NCBI GenBank assembly: GCA_949130485.1
Contig: OX422183.1
Location: 18,321,934 to 18,385,933 of the forward strand
Length of the DNA stretch: 64,000 nucleotides
Origin: Agelas oroides
Lineage: Eukaryota; Porifera; Demospongiae; Agelasida; Agelasidae
Direction of reading: 5' to 3'
Position numbers and translations under genes: made by a program. Shown one piece after another: positions 44,801-57,312 of this stretch (its first letter is position 1; the number at the start of each line of letters is the position of its first letter). A model generated the notes under the pieces. The model had not been told where the DNA came from, did no database searches, and worked only from the letters and a program-made list of their open reading frames with translations.

Positions 44801-47479
44801 CTGAAACTCATATAATAAACGGCTGATTAAAATGACAATTCCCTTCTTACAATATGTACTTCACCACATCCATGCACATGAACTGCCTGATTGCAAGCCC
44901 TCAATCTGAGACACATGGTAGTCTCAACACAGATCCCACTCCAAAGAGGAAAGGGGGGTCTGAGACTAAGGGCTAGCTGTTGCTATGGATTCTACTAAAA
45001 GCTAAGCATCTGAAGTTGCTTGCTGGGCTTCAGTAAATTGGAGGTGTGCTAAGTAGGTCTGTAAGGGTGAAGCTAAGTAGTTTGTGGAAAAGAAGCTGGT
45101 GAAATAATTAGATTGTACCCCTCAAATTCTGTGGAAGTACATGTATGCAACAAAGCCGAGTGACAAGGCACAGGTTTGCCAATCGTCTCTTGCATGGAGA
45201 GATGGTATTGTAGACTGCTTAAAGGTTCTTTTTTGATCCACTAGATATCATACAACAAGACAAAAATGCACTGCTTATATACTACTAGAAACCAATGATC
45301 TAAACATGTGGGTAAGTGTTGTGATTGCACAATATTCTACGTTACAGCATTCAGGAAAACCAACTGAAAATATCACACATTCATAAGCAGGACACAGAAA
45401 GCAAAATGCTGAAAAGAGTGACATAGGTGACAAAGTGAGAAATGATACAAAACGGGAAGGGTCAAAACAAGCAAAGACTGCTACTCCACTACACAGCAAA
45501 CTAAAATGATATATATGTAACAGGAAGGTATAGAGCCACAAATGCATTTGGACCAAGGACACAAATAAAAGTAGCAGTTAGCTACACAACCCACATTCTC
45601 AGATTAGCTAACCCAAACAGTGATTTAGTAGCTTGGCTACAATGTACAAAAATGTTGTACCATATTCACCAGACCCCTCTTTCCTTTTTGGACTGACATG
45701 GATGTGCAGATCTAGATTACTGTAAACAGTGCAACATGTTCTGAGCTGGGAATGTGAAAGCACCATCCTTCACCTGTACATGTGCAATTGAATCTCAGAC
45801 AGAATTGAGGCCTTGGAATCAGTATAAAAACAAGCTATGTATTGTAGTGCCTATAGTCCCAATCTTTTAGTCCCAGGGAGACCAAGCATAGACGCTCCTG
45901 GCCACACTTCTCTTGCCCTGTTTGCTCTGTAGTGAGCAATTCTGGTTTACAACTGGGGGACCAACTATGGTAGGTGTGGTGTCTCAGATTGATCTCCTTC
46001 CACCAGAGAAGAGTACACCTGGCTGGCATGACTACTTGAAATACGTAATGATGTGTGTTACAAATTGGTAAAGATATGGATAACAGTATATTTGGCCAGG
46101 GTATTGCAGTCCGGACTATTTCATGCGTGGGGTAAAAGGTACATGGCAACTTTTATGATCAGCTGTTAAAAAGTCCTCAGTCACCACTGCATGCATGGGT
46201 GAGTCTATCTTCTTTTTTAACACAAGTGGGCTCAAGTATGGTCTGTTAACTAGCCGTTCAAAAAAGATACAACATTTACCATTGCAGTGATCATGGATAG
46301 AATGAACATGGTGTTGGCTGCAGATGTGTGCTGTATGAAGTTCTGCTCCTCATGATTCACTAAGTTCCAGGTAATCATGCATGGACGCATAGCTTAATTC
46401 TGCCTGACTGCAAACTCATAAACAATGGTAGGCAGAATAGCCTTGTTCATGGGCCTTCACTAGCCTTGTTCCCAGGCTCTCCCCACATGTGAACTGCAAG
46501 TGATGGAAAGCCGGGTGGGCCTTGGGAATGAGGCTAGGCCTCACCACTTCCAGTATAGATGCATGAAGGCTTGGGAACATTTTGATGATATCAGGTTGAC
46601 AGAGGGAAGACTCACATGGGGGAGTAACTGGTCATTATAGTCCACAAACTTAGCTTGACAGAGGGTTACCTTAGACAAAGGAGTGCTGGTGCCTGATTTT
46701 TAAGCCGTAGCTTTTGTATGAGGACTAAGTAGAGGCTGGAAAAATCAAGGCAGCAGCATCCATAGAGCTTGTTGTTTTATTACATTTGGGTCTGATAACC
46801 AACTACCTGATGCTATCACACATGATGAGATCTCTCATCAACATCCCCAACATTCCCCCTTTCATATTTGCATGCATAGTTAGCATAAGACCCTCGAAAA
46901 ATCGAAAAGGAGGGTCTGGTAAACGGGCTGGGGCAGAAGTGTACACTGCACCTGGTATGCAGGCGTACTTCCAATTTGCTTTTGATTAGCATTCTGATGT
47001 ACATTTATTGGAAATGCTAACCACATGATATCCATCTTCGCAAGTGGCCATGTTTTGCTTTGTTGTAGAAAGTTGTGAACACCAAGCAAAAAGATTGAAA
47101 TGCTTCTGTGAGTGTTTGGTTTAGTAGAAAGTTCTACTGGGTCTACAGAGGCTTCAGCAGTTATTAAAATTCCTAATATTTTGCAGTATACGCTTCCATC
47201 CTGCCCTGTTTACCAAACCCTCCATTCCAATTTTCTGAGTGTCTGAGAATGAGACTAGTGGCAGCAATTAAAGGCCTGGAATGAGGCTATGTGTTTCTTA
47301 AGAGAGATCCGGTTACAGGTGGTGGTAATGTCAGGTAGCTAGTCCTGAACATATTGAACAATAGCTGTAGTGATGCTGTCTTGCAAATGTTCCAGTTTCT
47401 GTTATATCTCCACTTTCTCATACTACAACACTTAGTGGATTATTGCGTAGACACACACAGGGGGAGACTATAAACACTG
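44801..47479. other. Gene-poor interval
   Basis: No gene was recognised on either strand. Near 46450-46534 a small element has ends TAGCCTTGTTCCCAGGC and GGCCTTGGGAATGAGGCTA, like the Mutator-type termini at 58710. Short ORFs at 45275-45562 and 45835-46149 (minus) have no domain support. Confidence 0.4.
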
Positions 47480-47772
47480 GACCAGGGACCGAAGACCATG
47501 GACCTGAGGATCCAAAGATGGAACAAACTTCCCAGGGCCCTCAAGTCAATCCTAAAGAACCATTTAGGCAGGCTCTTTAGGAGTGTCTGCTTCAATCTGC
47601 ATAAACTCTACCTATTGTTTTGTTATATTGTTTTGTAGCCCACCCTGTTTTGTCTTATGTCTTGGAACTTTTGTTCTGTAAACTATGTGCAGGACCCTCA
47701 GGTAGTGCACAAGTGCTGATGAGGCATTTTCTGTTTCAATTGAAATTTTTATCTATCTATCTATCTATCTAG
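47480..47772 (+). mobile_element. LINE 3' end with ATCT tail
   Basis: A short open stretch ends like the C-terminus of a non-LTR reverse transcriptase (DLRIQRWNKLPRALKSILKN). It is followed by an AT-rich 3' part and a terminal run of five ATCT units at 47751-47771. Some LINE clades end in such microsatellites in place of poly(A). It is severely 5'-truncated. Confidence 0.55.
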
Positions 47773-48415
47773 GTATGACCACTATTTTATACAAAAGGAC
47801 ACAACTGCCATCTCTGCTAGACCCCCTCCAAGTAGAGATGTTTTTTTCTCCACAGCTTGTTAGGCTTGAGCACGCTAGGCTCATTTCCAGGCTGTCGTGT
47901 GTACCTGCTCACTATCAATATGCAGAAGCTAGATATAGTACTAGTAGCTACTACCTATGTACATGTTACTGGTTGAAGTGTTTGCAACCAGCACCAATAT
48001 TTTTTATCAGGAAAAGCCTTTGATCTTGTCCTGCAGTGCAAACATCGGGTGTGTGCACATTCTTGAGGATGTGCCTATTTCAAGTGATTGTTGTACTAAG
48101 GAGGTGTGGAAACCATTTTAGCCTTTGGATTGGCTCTTAAATAAGGATTGATTCCATTTTGATTCCAGCCGCAAACACTTCCACAGGTGACACCCAAGTG
48201 GTGACATGCCCATTCAGAAATCATCCACTTAACCACCCATTTACCTCAGCATTGGACCTATTTTTTGGACTACCTAGCAACATGCATAAGTGCTTGCAGT
48301 GTGCACATAAAATTTGAGAGGTGGAAGGGTTTGGAATTATACTACCCACCATAATGTCACCTCTCCCTCATGCCTTTCTTTCATGTGTGTAGGTACAATA
48401 CCACAATGCATGCAG

Positions 48416-48646
48416 AGGCTTGAGTTTCATATAAAATGGACAATCATGAGAACAGTGAAGACACATCAAGTAGAGTACAAAACTGAGATTCAAGTCTTTA
48501 TAAAAATAAACACTGGTACAAAAAGCAGTAGTTTCCATTGGCTGTATACACTCATTAGACCAGTACTGTCAGCAGTTATGCTAATAGGATTGATAAGATG
48601 CATTCACACTTGTCTTGACGAGTATAGCAAACAACTAGAACACTAA
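48416..48646 (+). CDS. Possible last exon of an unrecognised gene
   Basis: After the acceptor ATGCATGCAG the frame reads RLEFHIKWTIMRTVKTHQ and VEYKTEIQVFIKIN. A hydrophobic stretch follows (LIRPVLSAVMLIGLIRCIHT), then a short polar end and TAA. It looks protein-like, but no partner exon was found. Its 3' end overlaps the convergent minus-strand gene by about 12 bp. Confidence 0.3.
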   Translation, partial: RLEFHIKWTIMRTVKTHQVEYKTEIQVFIKINTGTKSSSFHWLYTLIRPVLSAVMLIGLIRCIHTCLDEYSKQLEH

Positions 48647-49711
48647 TAGTTGCAGGTAGGTGAAAGACAGCTGCAGATTATCACCACTTGTACTGGTCTT
48701 CTGATTGGTCTTGGTCCAGCTGGGGGCTGTAACTTTCTTGGATACTCCTAGCAATCTACTGCCATATGCATTTAAACATTTGGTTGCTAAGTAACATCCA
48801 ACAAAACATACCATTAGCAAATAGTATGGCAACATGAACAATAATATATTGTACACACACACAAAAAAACATCCTGTCTCAGGCAGATAGAAAGTGCCAC
48901 CCACACCCCATACTGTAGATGTCTTCTCCCTTTGATTTCCATTCACAACAATACATGGAAGTGGAAGAGTGGCGGTAGGGTAGGCCTTCACCCCCTCAAA
49001 GGGAGGGTCCAGCTGGTACTGAGATTACAAAAACCAAAAAAAAAGAAATAAATAAACATGCAAATAATGATAAAAAAGCAACAACATAATACACATTAGA
49101 CATTATGCAGTGATACATGTACGGTATAAGATAAGATGGTCAGCAAAAATGAAATATACACATATACAAAAAAAGATGATGCAAATAATTGTAACAATGA
49201 ATGTTTACTCCCTCCCATTGTCTACTTGATGATCATTTACACTATAAAATATTTTTGCATAATGTAAAGCAGTCACAAACAGGACAGTGGGAGGAAACAA
49301 AGCTATATCCGTATTTTTTGTAGCAACCTTTGCATCTGAAAATACCCATACATAGCTCCACTTCTTCACAAGCCTGCAAAGAAGTAGGTATGCATGATTA
49401 TGTATTCTCAGATCCCAGGCTGGGGCACGTGGAGCCGTTGCTACTTGCCAGCCCGCCCATCCTCCCACCCTTCAGTGATTGGCTGCTCTTGAAGAAATCC
49501 AGCAACTGAATAAGTTTGTAGCTGGACTGTGGACCCAGGTCCTAGCCTCACCAGGAACAAAGATGTACTTCTCTTCAGGAGTGCACTCCTGCAGTCGTTT
49601 GTCACAAATTGAGAAGAAGTGTCTGCCAAAACTTCCGATGGTGTCCACTGAGATTAGATTAGCTAGTCCTTGTCTTCTTGTAGTAGCCAGACTGCTGCGT
49701 GTGTCAAACAT
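48635..49711 (-). CDS. Three-exon small membrane protein, family not recognised
   Basis: Exons on the minus strand are 49552-49711 (ATG at 49711; donor GTGAGG), 49226-49335 (acceptor TATTTTCAG) and 48635-49018 (acceptor TAATCTCAG). The phases agree (1, then 0), giving 217 residues without a break. The joins read EEKYIFVPDAKVATKN and FYSVNDHQYQLDPPFEG. The protein has no clear signal peptide. It has a hydrophobic stretch in exon 2 (ALFPPTVLFVTALHY), a segment VWGVGGTFYLPETG and a strong membrane region (CVYNILLFMLPYYLLMVCFV) before a polar tail. The introns are 216 and 207 bp. TGATGTCAT, a CRE-like site, lies about 15 bp upstream of the ATG. The intact frame across three exons argues for a real gene; its function is unknown. 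Confidence 0.6.
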
Positions 49712-50999
49712 GGCTGATGTATTATGACATCACGTAGTTCTAGCTACCACGTCCATGTGTAGCTTGCTAGAGTACTGTAGCTAGCTAGCCAGTGTAGAGA
49801 CGTCAAAACGGCAGCTGGTTCCTATGTGTCTACATGTAACAAGTACCACATGATGATGTAATGTAATTTAGCACACTAGTTCTATATACCAAAACTTTGC
49901 TGGTGTGCAGGAGTATCATAGTTGCAAATTTGAGTCTCGGAAGTCAATGTGGCAAGGCAGTGGAGCACTTCTGTGTTCATAGGTGAGTAAGAAGTTGGCA
50001 GAGCTCTTAGAATTAGCATTTATTGCAAGTAAGTAGTTACAATGAAGCAATCCCTTTAATTTAGTTTGTGAACTTGTCAAAATAACATATAAAACAAGTC
50101 TGGCAGTGGTTTAAAGTTCTTTGACATCTGGCTAACGGCATTGAAATGGTGATATCAGCATGGATGAGGTAAGTGAAAGCTTTTTATTTGAGTTACTAGT
50201 TTTGGGTACAGCTAGATTTGTTGTTCGATTTTGAATGTCATGTTTTTTTGCCATGTACATCCAAATCGGTGCTACAGAAGTGGAGTTATTGTTTTTTCTT
50301 TGTCATTAACTATTTCTGAGAATTTCTATCTCAGAAAGTTACTTAAAGCTCAATATCTCCACTCTTAGCAACATAAACTGCTCTACTCAGATCTGCATGA
50401 ATGACAAATCTAGCTTTTTACAAAACCAATACACGCAAATTGAAAAGCTAATCTCTGTTTCACATTTTGTATTAATGTAGTCAGACGAAAAAAATCTTCA
50501 ACCATACCAAATCTGTTATCAGCACAAAGCTTCAAAAACCTAAACTAAGAGGGATTGCTTCACCGCAACTGCTTATACCCGTAAGAAATCCAACAATTTC
50601 TTGCTTACCTACAAACAAGGAAGCGCTCCACTGCCTCTGCACATTGACCTCTGAGACTCAAGTTTGCAACCATGAAACTCCTACACACCAGCAAAATTTT
50701 GGTAAAAACAAGAGTGCTAAAATGCAATACATCATCATGCTGGTATCAGTCGTACTACAACCTCCAAGTCACATGAATCAGTTTCAGTTACTCCGCAACG
50801 TACATTTGAAGGTGATTCAGAAGTTTTAGAGTGGGATTGTTTAAACATCAGTACATGCTGTTCATAAGCCTTATGTAAGTTGTTTGAAATTCAGCGGTTG
50901 ATTTTTTCCTTTGAAAATGCTACCATGCATGTTGCACATTGCACCATGCACTTACACACACAAACGCATTGTGAATGTTTACACATGTACCATGGTACA
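49712..50999. other. 5' flank and intergenic
   Basis: This contains the CRE-like TGATGTCAT near 49727 and otherwise AT-rich DNA. ATGGATGAG followed by GTAAGTG at 50160 could be a tiny first exon, but nothing downstream supports it. Confidence 0.35.
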
Positions 51000-53490
51000 T
51001 GTACATAAACAAACGTGAGCACACACTATCACACTCACCCATGTCGTGACTAGCTTGCATTGTCATGGCTTGGTTGCCTTCAGATTTGCCTCAACTCTGA
51101 ACACTCACATTTGAACTGTGTACAAACATGTATACATACACCATGTTACACACACGCATGTGTGCAACAAACTTCAAACATACACACATGTGCATGCAAA
51201 ATGTGACTGACCACACACACTAGTGTGACCTTTCGCCAATGCAGACTCAGTCTGTAGTGTCCACCATAACGCCAACATACAACACCATCATACCTAGATA
51301 GTGCCCCCCCTCCCCCCCCCCCCCATGATTGCCTGGCCATGCTCGGCTGCATTCACCACTGTGTCCCACCATGCTGCTGCCTAAGGAATGCAGTGAGATG
51401 TCAATCGTACCAGGTTGCATAAACATATAACCCTGAACATATAGACCGCACACACATTATCGCATATGCACAAACACGCCATGTTATGTGTAAATATGAA
51501 CATGTGCAAACCATTGTGAATGTGTGTAAGTACGCATACAGACACGTGTTACACGTAAACATGTGCACAATAAACTTTGAATACAGCTGTGGGCGCACAC
51601 ACACGTGCGCATGCACACCATCTTCTAGCATGGGCTTGGCAATATTACGGTAAATCTGCCATAACGTCACATCATACCTTGGTTGCTATGCCATACCAAC
51701 TATGAATCTGCCATAACATCACATCATACCTTGGTTGCTATGCCATACCAACTATGTCCCACCATGCTGCAGCCTGCGATTGGCTGATGCCATTCCCCCA
51801 TGTACACCTTGCCATGCTTGGCTGCATTCACTTCTAACTACTACTGCGTCAAACCATGCTGCAGCACAGCAACAAACAAGTTGCCTTGCCTGAATGCGCT
51901 GAGACATGTAGACGTATATTTTACCAGGTTGCATACACATATAAACATTAAAAAAAAAACACAAACTTCAAACACACTCCGCGTGCGCACATGTGCATGC
52001 GCATGCCACCATACACAAACAATCGTGTCGTGATTGTGTAAGTATAAATAAAATATGTGCCCAATAAACTTCGAAAACGCGCGGGTGCACACACACACAT
52101 GCACACCATCTTCTAGTGTGGCCTTACCAATATTACGTGTACTTCAAACACATGCACGTTCCACCATACACAACAAACATGCGTCGTGATCATGTAAGCA
52201 CACGTACAGACACACCTGTGTTACACAAACATGTGCACATTAAACTTCGGAGATACTCGCACGTGTGCACACACGTGGCATCTACACAAACAACCGCGTT
52301 GTGATTGTGTAAGCACACGTACAGACACGCTCTACCATGTTACACAAAAATGTGCACAGTAAACTTCAAACACACGCATGAACAATCAACGAACCACATC
52401 TCCCTTATAAAACAGGCCTAGATGTTATGCAAAGTCACCCACTGCGCAGGACGCGTTTCGGCCAATACCAGCATGCACACCATCTTCTAGCATGGCCATT
52501 ACCAATATCACATGTACATATAAATAAGTACACACTGAACTTTACCCACTTACATTCACGTGCTACCATACGCAAAAACACGTGATCGTGGAAGCACGCA
52601 GACACACTCTACCATTACCATGTTACTCATAAACGCACAGTAATTACCTTTAAACACAAACATGCACGTGCCACTGTACACAAAACTTCGTCGTGATCGT
52701 GTAAGTACGTACCGTGTTACACCGAACTTCAAACACATTCACGTGCTACCATATGCAAACGCACAGTAATTACCTTTAAACACAAACATCCACGTGCCAC
52801 TGTACACAAAACTTCGTCGTGATCGTGTAAGTATGCACCGTGTTACACTGAACTTCAAACACTTACATTCACGTGCTACCATACGCAAACGCACAGTAAT
52901 TACCTAAACACAAACATCCACGTGCCACTGTACACAAACAGATTTGTCGTGATCGTGTAAGTACGCTTCGTGTTACACTGAACTTCAAACACTTACTTTC
53001 ATGTGCTACCATACGCAAAAAAACGTGATCGTGGAAGCACACAGACACTCTACCCATTACCAAGTTGCTCATAAACGCATAGTAATTACCTTTAAACACC
53101 AACATGCACGTGCCACTGTACACAAACAAATTCGTCGTGATCGTGTAAGTACGCAGCGTGTTACACCGAATTTCAAACACTTACATTCACGTGCTACCAT
53201 ACGCAAACGCACAGTAATTACTTTTAAACACAAACATCCACGTGCGACTGTACACAAACAAATTTGTCGTGATTGTGTAAGTACGGTGCACACACACATG
53301 CACACCATCTTCTAGTGCGGCCTTACCAATATTACATGTAGCTACATATAAACATGTGCACATTCATATGCTACCATACACAACCAAATGTGTTGTGATC
53401 GCGTAAGCACACGTTTCATACAGACACTCTACTGCATTACACAAACATGTGCCAATAAACTTCGAAAGCGCTCGTGCTCACACACACACA
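51000..53490 (+). repeat. CA-rich satellite field with 130/185-bp units
   Basis: Irregular alternating purine-pyrimidine DNA (CACACACATGCACACCATCT and similar) grades into a regular array. CACGTGCTACC (or CATGTGCTACC) occurs at 52557, 52740, 52870, 53000 and 53188, giving spacings of 183, 130, 130 and 188 bp. The longer units carry an extra block of about 55 bp (CGTGATCGTGGAAGCAC... to ...CTCATAAACGCA). The open frames in this field follow the repeat and are not genes. A C-run (13-14 C) sits at 51310. Confidence 0.85.
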
Positions 53491-53494
53491 TTTT

Positions 53495-55421
53495 TTATTT
53501 TTTGAAAATTTTTTTATGAGAACAAACTTGTGCAAATGCACCGGTCATACAAGAAAATAGCTATACTATAGCTAATATAAATCCTGAGACCGTATAGACA
53601 CTGTACAAAAAAAACAAAACAAAAACAAGGACAATGACTAACAGCAACAACAAATACTTAACATGCTTATTAATTAATTAATTAATTAATAATACAGTAA
53701 TGCATATTTGAAAGAAGTTAAAGAGTTACAGCCATTTGCATCAAAATTGAGGCCGTTCCACCTCTCTGTTGTGGATGGTAAGAATGAGTGTTTATATTGG
53801 TTGGAGCGGGCACGGGGGACAACAAGTTGTAAAGTGTTACTGCAGCGAGTGGTATAGGGAGAGTTTTTGACTATGATTGGACAGGAGGGATATATGACTC
53901 TCCCTGTAAGGATATTAAACAATAAACACAACTTAAGGGTTTCTCTCCGGTCAGATAGTGTTGGCATGCTAAGAGTATCAAGAAGTGTAGCATAGTCAGA
54001 GCTCCATGATTTAGAACAGACTCTCAGAGCAAACTTCTGCACGTTTTCAAGTGCTTGGATGTGCTTCTTAAGGTGTGGGTCCCAGACTGGACAAGCATAC
54101 TCCATATGTGGCCTAATTAATGATTTATAAAGTTTCACCAGGATGTGTGAGCTGGAAAATTGATAAAAGTTTCTGTAAAGCATACCAACAAGCTTTCTAG
54201 TTTTCTTACATATTAGGCCAACATGGTGGGACCATGAGAGGTCTGTAGAAAAGTTTAGTCCAAGGTACTTATAGTGATCAACTCTAGCAAGCGCATGAGT
54301 GTTGCCAACATAGAGGTCCGTATCTGGAAGAGTCTGCTGGTGTTTCCTAGAGAAAAGCATGTAGCAGCACTTTGTAAGGTTTAGGGTCAGATGGTTGATA
54401 GCTAACCAGGAACACAGAGAGGTAATATCGCTTTGAAGATATGTGTAGTCACTGGGGTTCTTGATAATTGAATACAGTGTGATATCCTCAGCATACATGG
54501 CGATTTTGCTATGTAGCACAGTGTTAGATGCTCCATCGATGTACACTAGGAACAAGAGTGGTCCCAGTACTGAGCCTTGGGGTACTCCAGAAACAACTGG
54601 TAGAGGATCGGATTGTGCACCATCTAACACAACTGACTGAGTTCTGCTAGATAGATAATTATGTATCCACCTAAGAAGAAATGGGTTCACTTGGAGATGG
54701 AACAATTTGCACAAAAGTGGTTGATGTGGGACTGAGTCAAAGGCTTTACAGAGATCAAAAAATACCGAGCAGACTTCACCTCCGTTGTCCAGAGCCTCTT
54801 GACACTCATGCACAAAAGAGAGAAGGGCGGTGGTGGTCGATTTACCCTCAGTAAATCCCCATTGATTTGGAGATAATGGACAGTTGTTACTAAGGTGTTG
54901 ATGAAGAAGATTGTGTACATGTTTTTCCAGTAGTTTGCTTATAATGGGAAGAATTGATATGGGTCTGTAGTTGGAAGGACTTTCTGGGTTTCCTGTCTTG
55001 GGGATTGGAACGACTCTAGCAAACTTCCAGTCAGTAGGAAATATACCGGTCTTTAAAGATAGGTTGAAAAGCTTGGTGATACTCTTGACAATACTTGTAC
55101 CTGTGGCTTTCATTATTTGTGCTGTAATCCCATCAGCCCCAGTTGCCTTTCTTGTTTTAAGAGAGGATAGAAGACCGAGAATCTGTTCATCACTGCAGAG
55201 ATATTCCTCAGGAATAGTTGATGTTGATGTTGATGGAGCCAGTGCAGAATCAAACCAGGAATAGTCAGCTGAAGTATATGCATGATTAAAATTGTTGAAA
55301 AAATACTTGTTAAGAACGGTAGCCTTCTCCAGCCCATTGGTGATCATTCCGGATCCTGGTACAGAGAGAGCAGGAATAGAAGATTCCTTCTTTGTGAGAA
55401 TTTTAAAGAGTTTCCAGAATG
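53495..55421 (-). mobile_element. 5'-truncated LINE with reverse transcriptase
   Basis: About 570 codons remain open on the minus strand down to the stop at 53686. Recognisable are LLSSLKTRKATGADGI, PIPKTG, NYRPISILPIISKLLE, QWGFTEGKSTTTAL, FFDLCKAFDSVPH, VVSGVPQGSVLGPLLFLVYI, the motif-C region AMYAEDITLY and the post-polymerase YKYLGLNFS. This is a jockey/CR1-like non-LTR polymerase. The endonuclease is absent through 5' truncation. In motif C the usual YADD is YAED, which probably abolishes activity. The 3' end has ATTA repeats at the stop and an A-rich tail (T-rich on plus, 53491-53520). It is inserted in the CA-rich satellite, which resumes at about 55425. Confidence 0.85.
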
Positions 55422-55740
55422 TACACATGCACACCATCTGCCAATATTCACGGCATAACGTGACCCATCATCACTATCATACCAAGGTTACCATGGCATG
55501 CTCGGCTGCTTTCACACCTAACCACTACGTCCCACCATGCTGCAGCCTGTGATTGGCTGATATCAGTCCCCAACAAATGCCAACACACAACACTATCATA
55601 CCTAGATAGTGCCCCCTTGGTTGCCCTGCCATGCTCGGCTGCCTTTGCCCCTAACTTCTAGTATCCCACAACGCTGTAGCTGTGGTTGGCTGATGCCTTT
55701 CCTCTGTAAACCAGTGTCTACCAGGGTTTGTTACAGAGTG
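55422..55740 (+). repeat. Satellite field continuing after the LINE
   Basis: CACATGCACACCATCTGCCA resumes the sequence interrupted at 53490. CATACCTAGATAGTGCCCCC and CCATGCTCGGCTGC match 51289-51355. This fixes the LINE as a later insertion. Confidence 0.7.
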
Positions 55741-56452
55741 GAATTTACGCAATGAATTCGGAACATGTACGCACGTGCACACACACACACTGACCATATG
55801 TATAAATGCACCGCACTGTTAAACTGGCATCTACCACAGGTCGTCATAGCCTGAAAACTTGCAAAATAAATTTTTAACACACATCTCCACAGGTCATGAC
55901 AGCGTACGCATACACAAACCATACAAAATTGCTGCACTTGAAGTTGTGTACTTATTATTTACAACTTTTGAAAATAATTACTGGCGTACAACATTAGATA
56001 CAATTAGCTGAGCAGACAGGCGCAACAATTGATAGCCGCATCGACTAATAAGATTACAGTAACATAACTAGACAACAGGACATAGGCAGAATTAGTTTGC
56101 CATAGACAGAGCCATGACAGAATTTATGCGCCCAAAACGTCGTGAAAATATAAATAAACCTGCGCAAATGCAATGCGTAGTATCGCCGAGCATAGCGTAA
56201 ACAATACCATGTAGCAGGTTAAACCATTTACATAATAGATACCATCATGTTACACCTGGCTTCTTATCATTATTGCTTTTTATATTGCGCGTCCGCGCCA
56301 TCCGTACATAGAGAGTCGGTAGACTCTCTGTATCGATACTAACAGATGAGAACAGACAGCCAGGTGCACTGGGTCTAAAATGGCTACACACTTTCAGCAC
56401 AATGTACCAAACATTAGTGGTAAGAGACAGGAATACATGCACTGAATAATTA
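55741..56452. other. No gene seen
   Basis: CA-rich and then mixed DNA. No ORF has domain support and no element could be delimited. Confidence 0.4.
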
Positions 56453-56898
56453 GGCCACTCCAAATGAGACTATAGTTTCCCGTCCTCCGCCCGCCCCCTC
56501 TGGAGACTACCGCGCCATTTGACCATTATGGCCATTATTATTCTAAATACCCGAAATATTTCAAAATTATCTGCAGTGCCGTGTCGTCGTCCAACGTGCA
56601 ACTTACTGCTAGTGCGTAGTACAGTAGCAAACGTACTAGACTCGTGTAAAAGCAGACATAGCACCAACGTCGCCCGATTCAGTGGAACGCTAATAGTATG
56701 AATGTGTTCGACAGCTCCAGGATGCGGACATTCCGACGCAGTTCATCCGGACTCGATCCAGACATTGTTTCTCGCGCGAATTTAACTCGTCGTGCTTATA
56801 ATGAGATTCATAGTAATGGTTAATGGTAATGGTCCGCCCGCCCGCATGTAAAATGAAAAAAGTCAGGACGGGAAACTAAAGTCTCATTTGGAGTGGCC
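56453..56898. mobile_element. PIF/Harbinger-type MITE, 446 bp
   Basis: The terminal repeats begin GGCCACTCCAAATGAGACTA at the left. The reverse complement at the right matches over 34 bp with one mismatch. The 3-bp duplication TTA flanks both ends (56450-56452 and 56899-56901). A TTA target and GG-starting ends fit PIF/Harbinger. The interior is CpG-rich with no transposase. It ends 100 bp upstream of the ATG at 56999. Confidence 0.88.
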
Positions 56899-56998
56899 TT
56901 ATAATACGGTTGACTCACGTCCGGATTTTGCTCTGTCTTCACTGCAAGTGCGGAGGCCGATGGACAGAGAAATCAGTTGAGCGCTGAACGTGACTTCT

Positions 56999-57312
56999 AT
57001 GTCCGAAGTTGACGAAGATGAGAACAGACTAGCGATATATGACACTGAACTAGTCCATTCCAGCTTTTATCTCGCACTCGGCCCCGCTGCTCCAACCAAT
57101 CAGGTTCAGGTACCCTTGACCAATCACGTTAAAGTATCGGTACCGGTTCCCAGTCTAGATCTAGAGACAAACCACCGGTTTAGCTCTAATCACAGAAAGC
57201 AGGAGTTGCATGCAGCCACCAGCAGTGCTTTGGAGATGTGTGTACAATCAGAGGAAAGACAGGCCCAGACGTTTCGGATTGCTAGAAGAAATGGTGCTAA
57301 CCTGGCCTCAAG
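56999..57312 (+). CDS. Putative first coding exon, unrecognised gene
   Basis: The ATG at 56999 starts MSEVDEDENRLAIYDTELVH, and the frame is open for 104 codons to a strong donor (TCAAG/GTAAGG, phase 2). The end of the exon reads AQTFRIARRNGANLAS. The protein starts acidic and ends basic, with no signal peptide or membrane segment. No downstream exon was placed with confidence. It lies just downstream of a CpG-rich MITE that could contribute promoter sequence. Confidence 0.4.

Noticed and set aside
52869-53315. Overlapping ORFs of about 100 residues on both strands
   Set aside because: Their periodic peptides simply mirror the 130/185-bp satellite.
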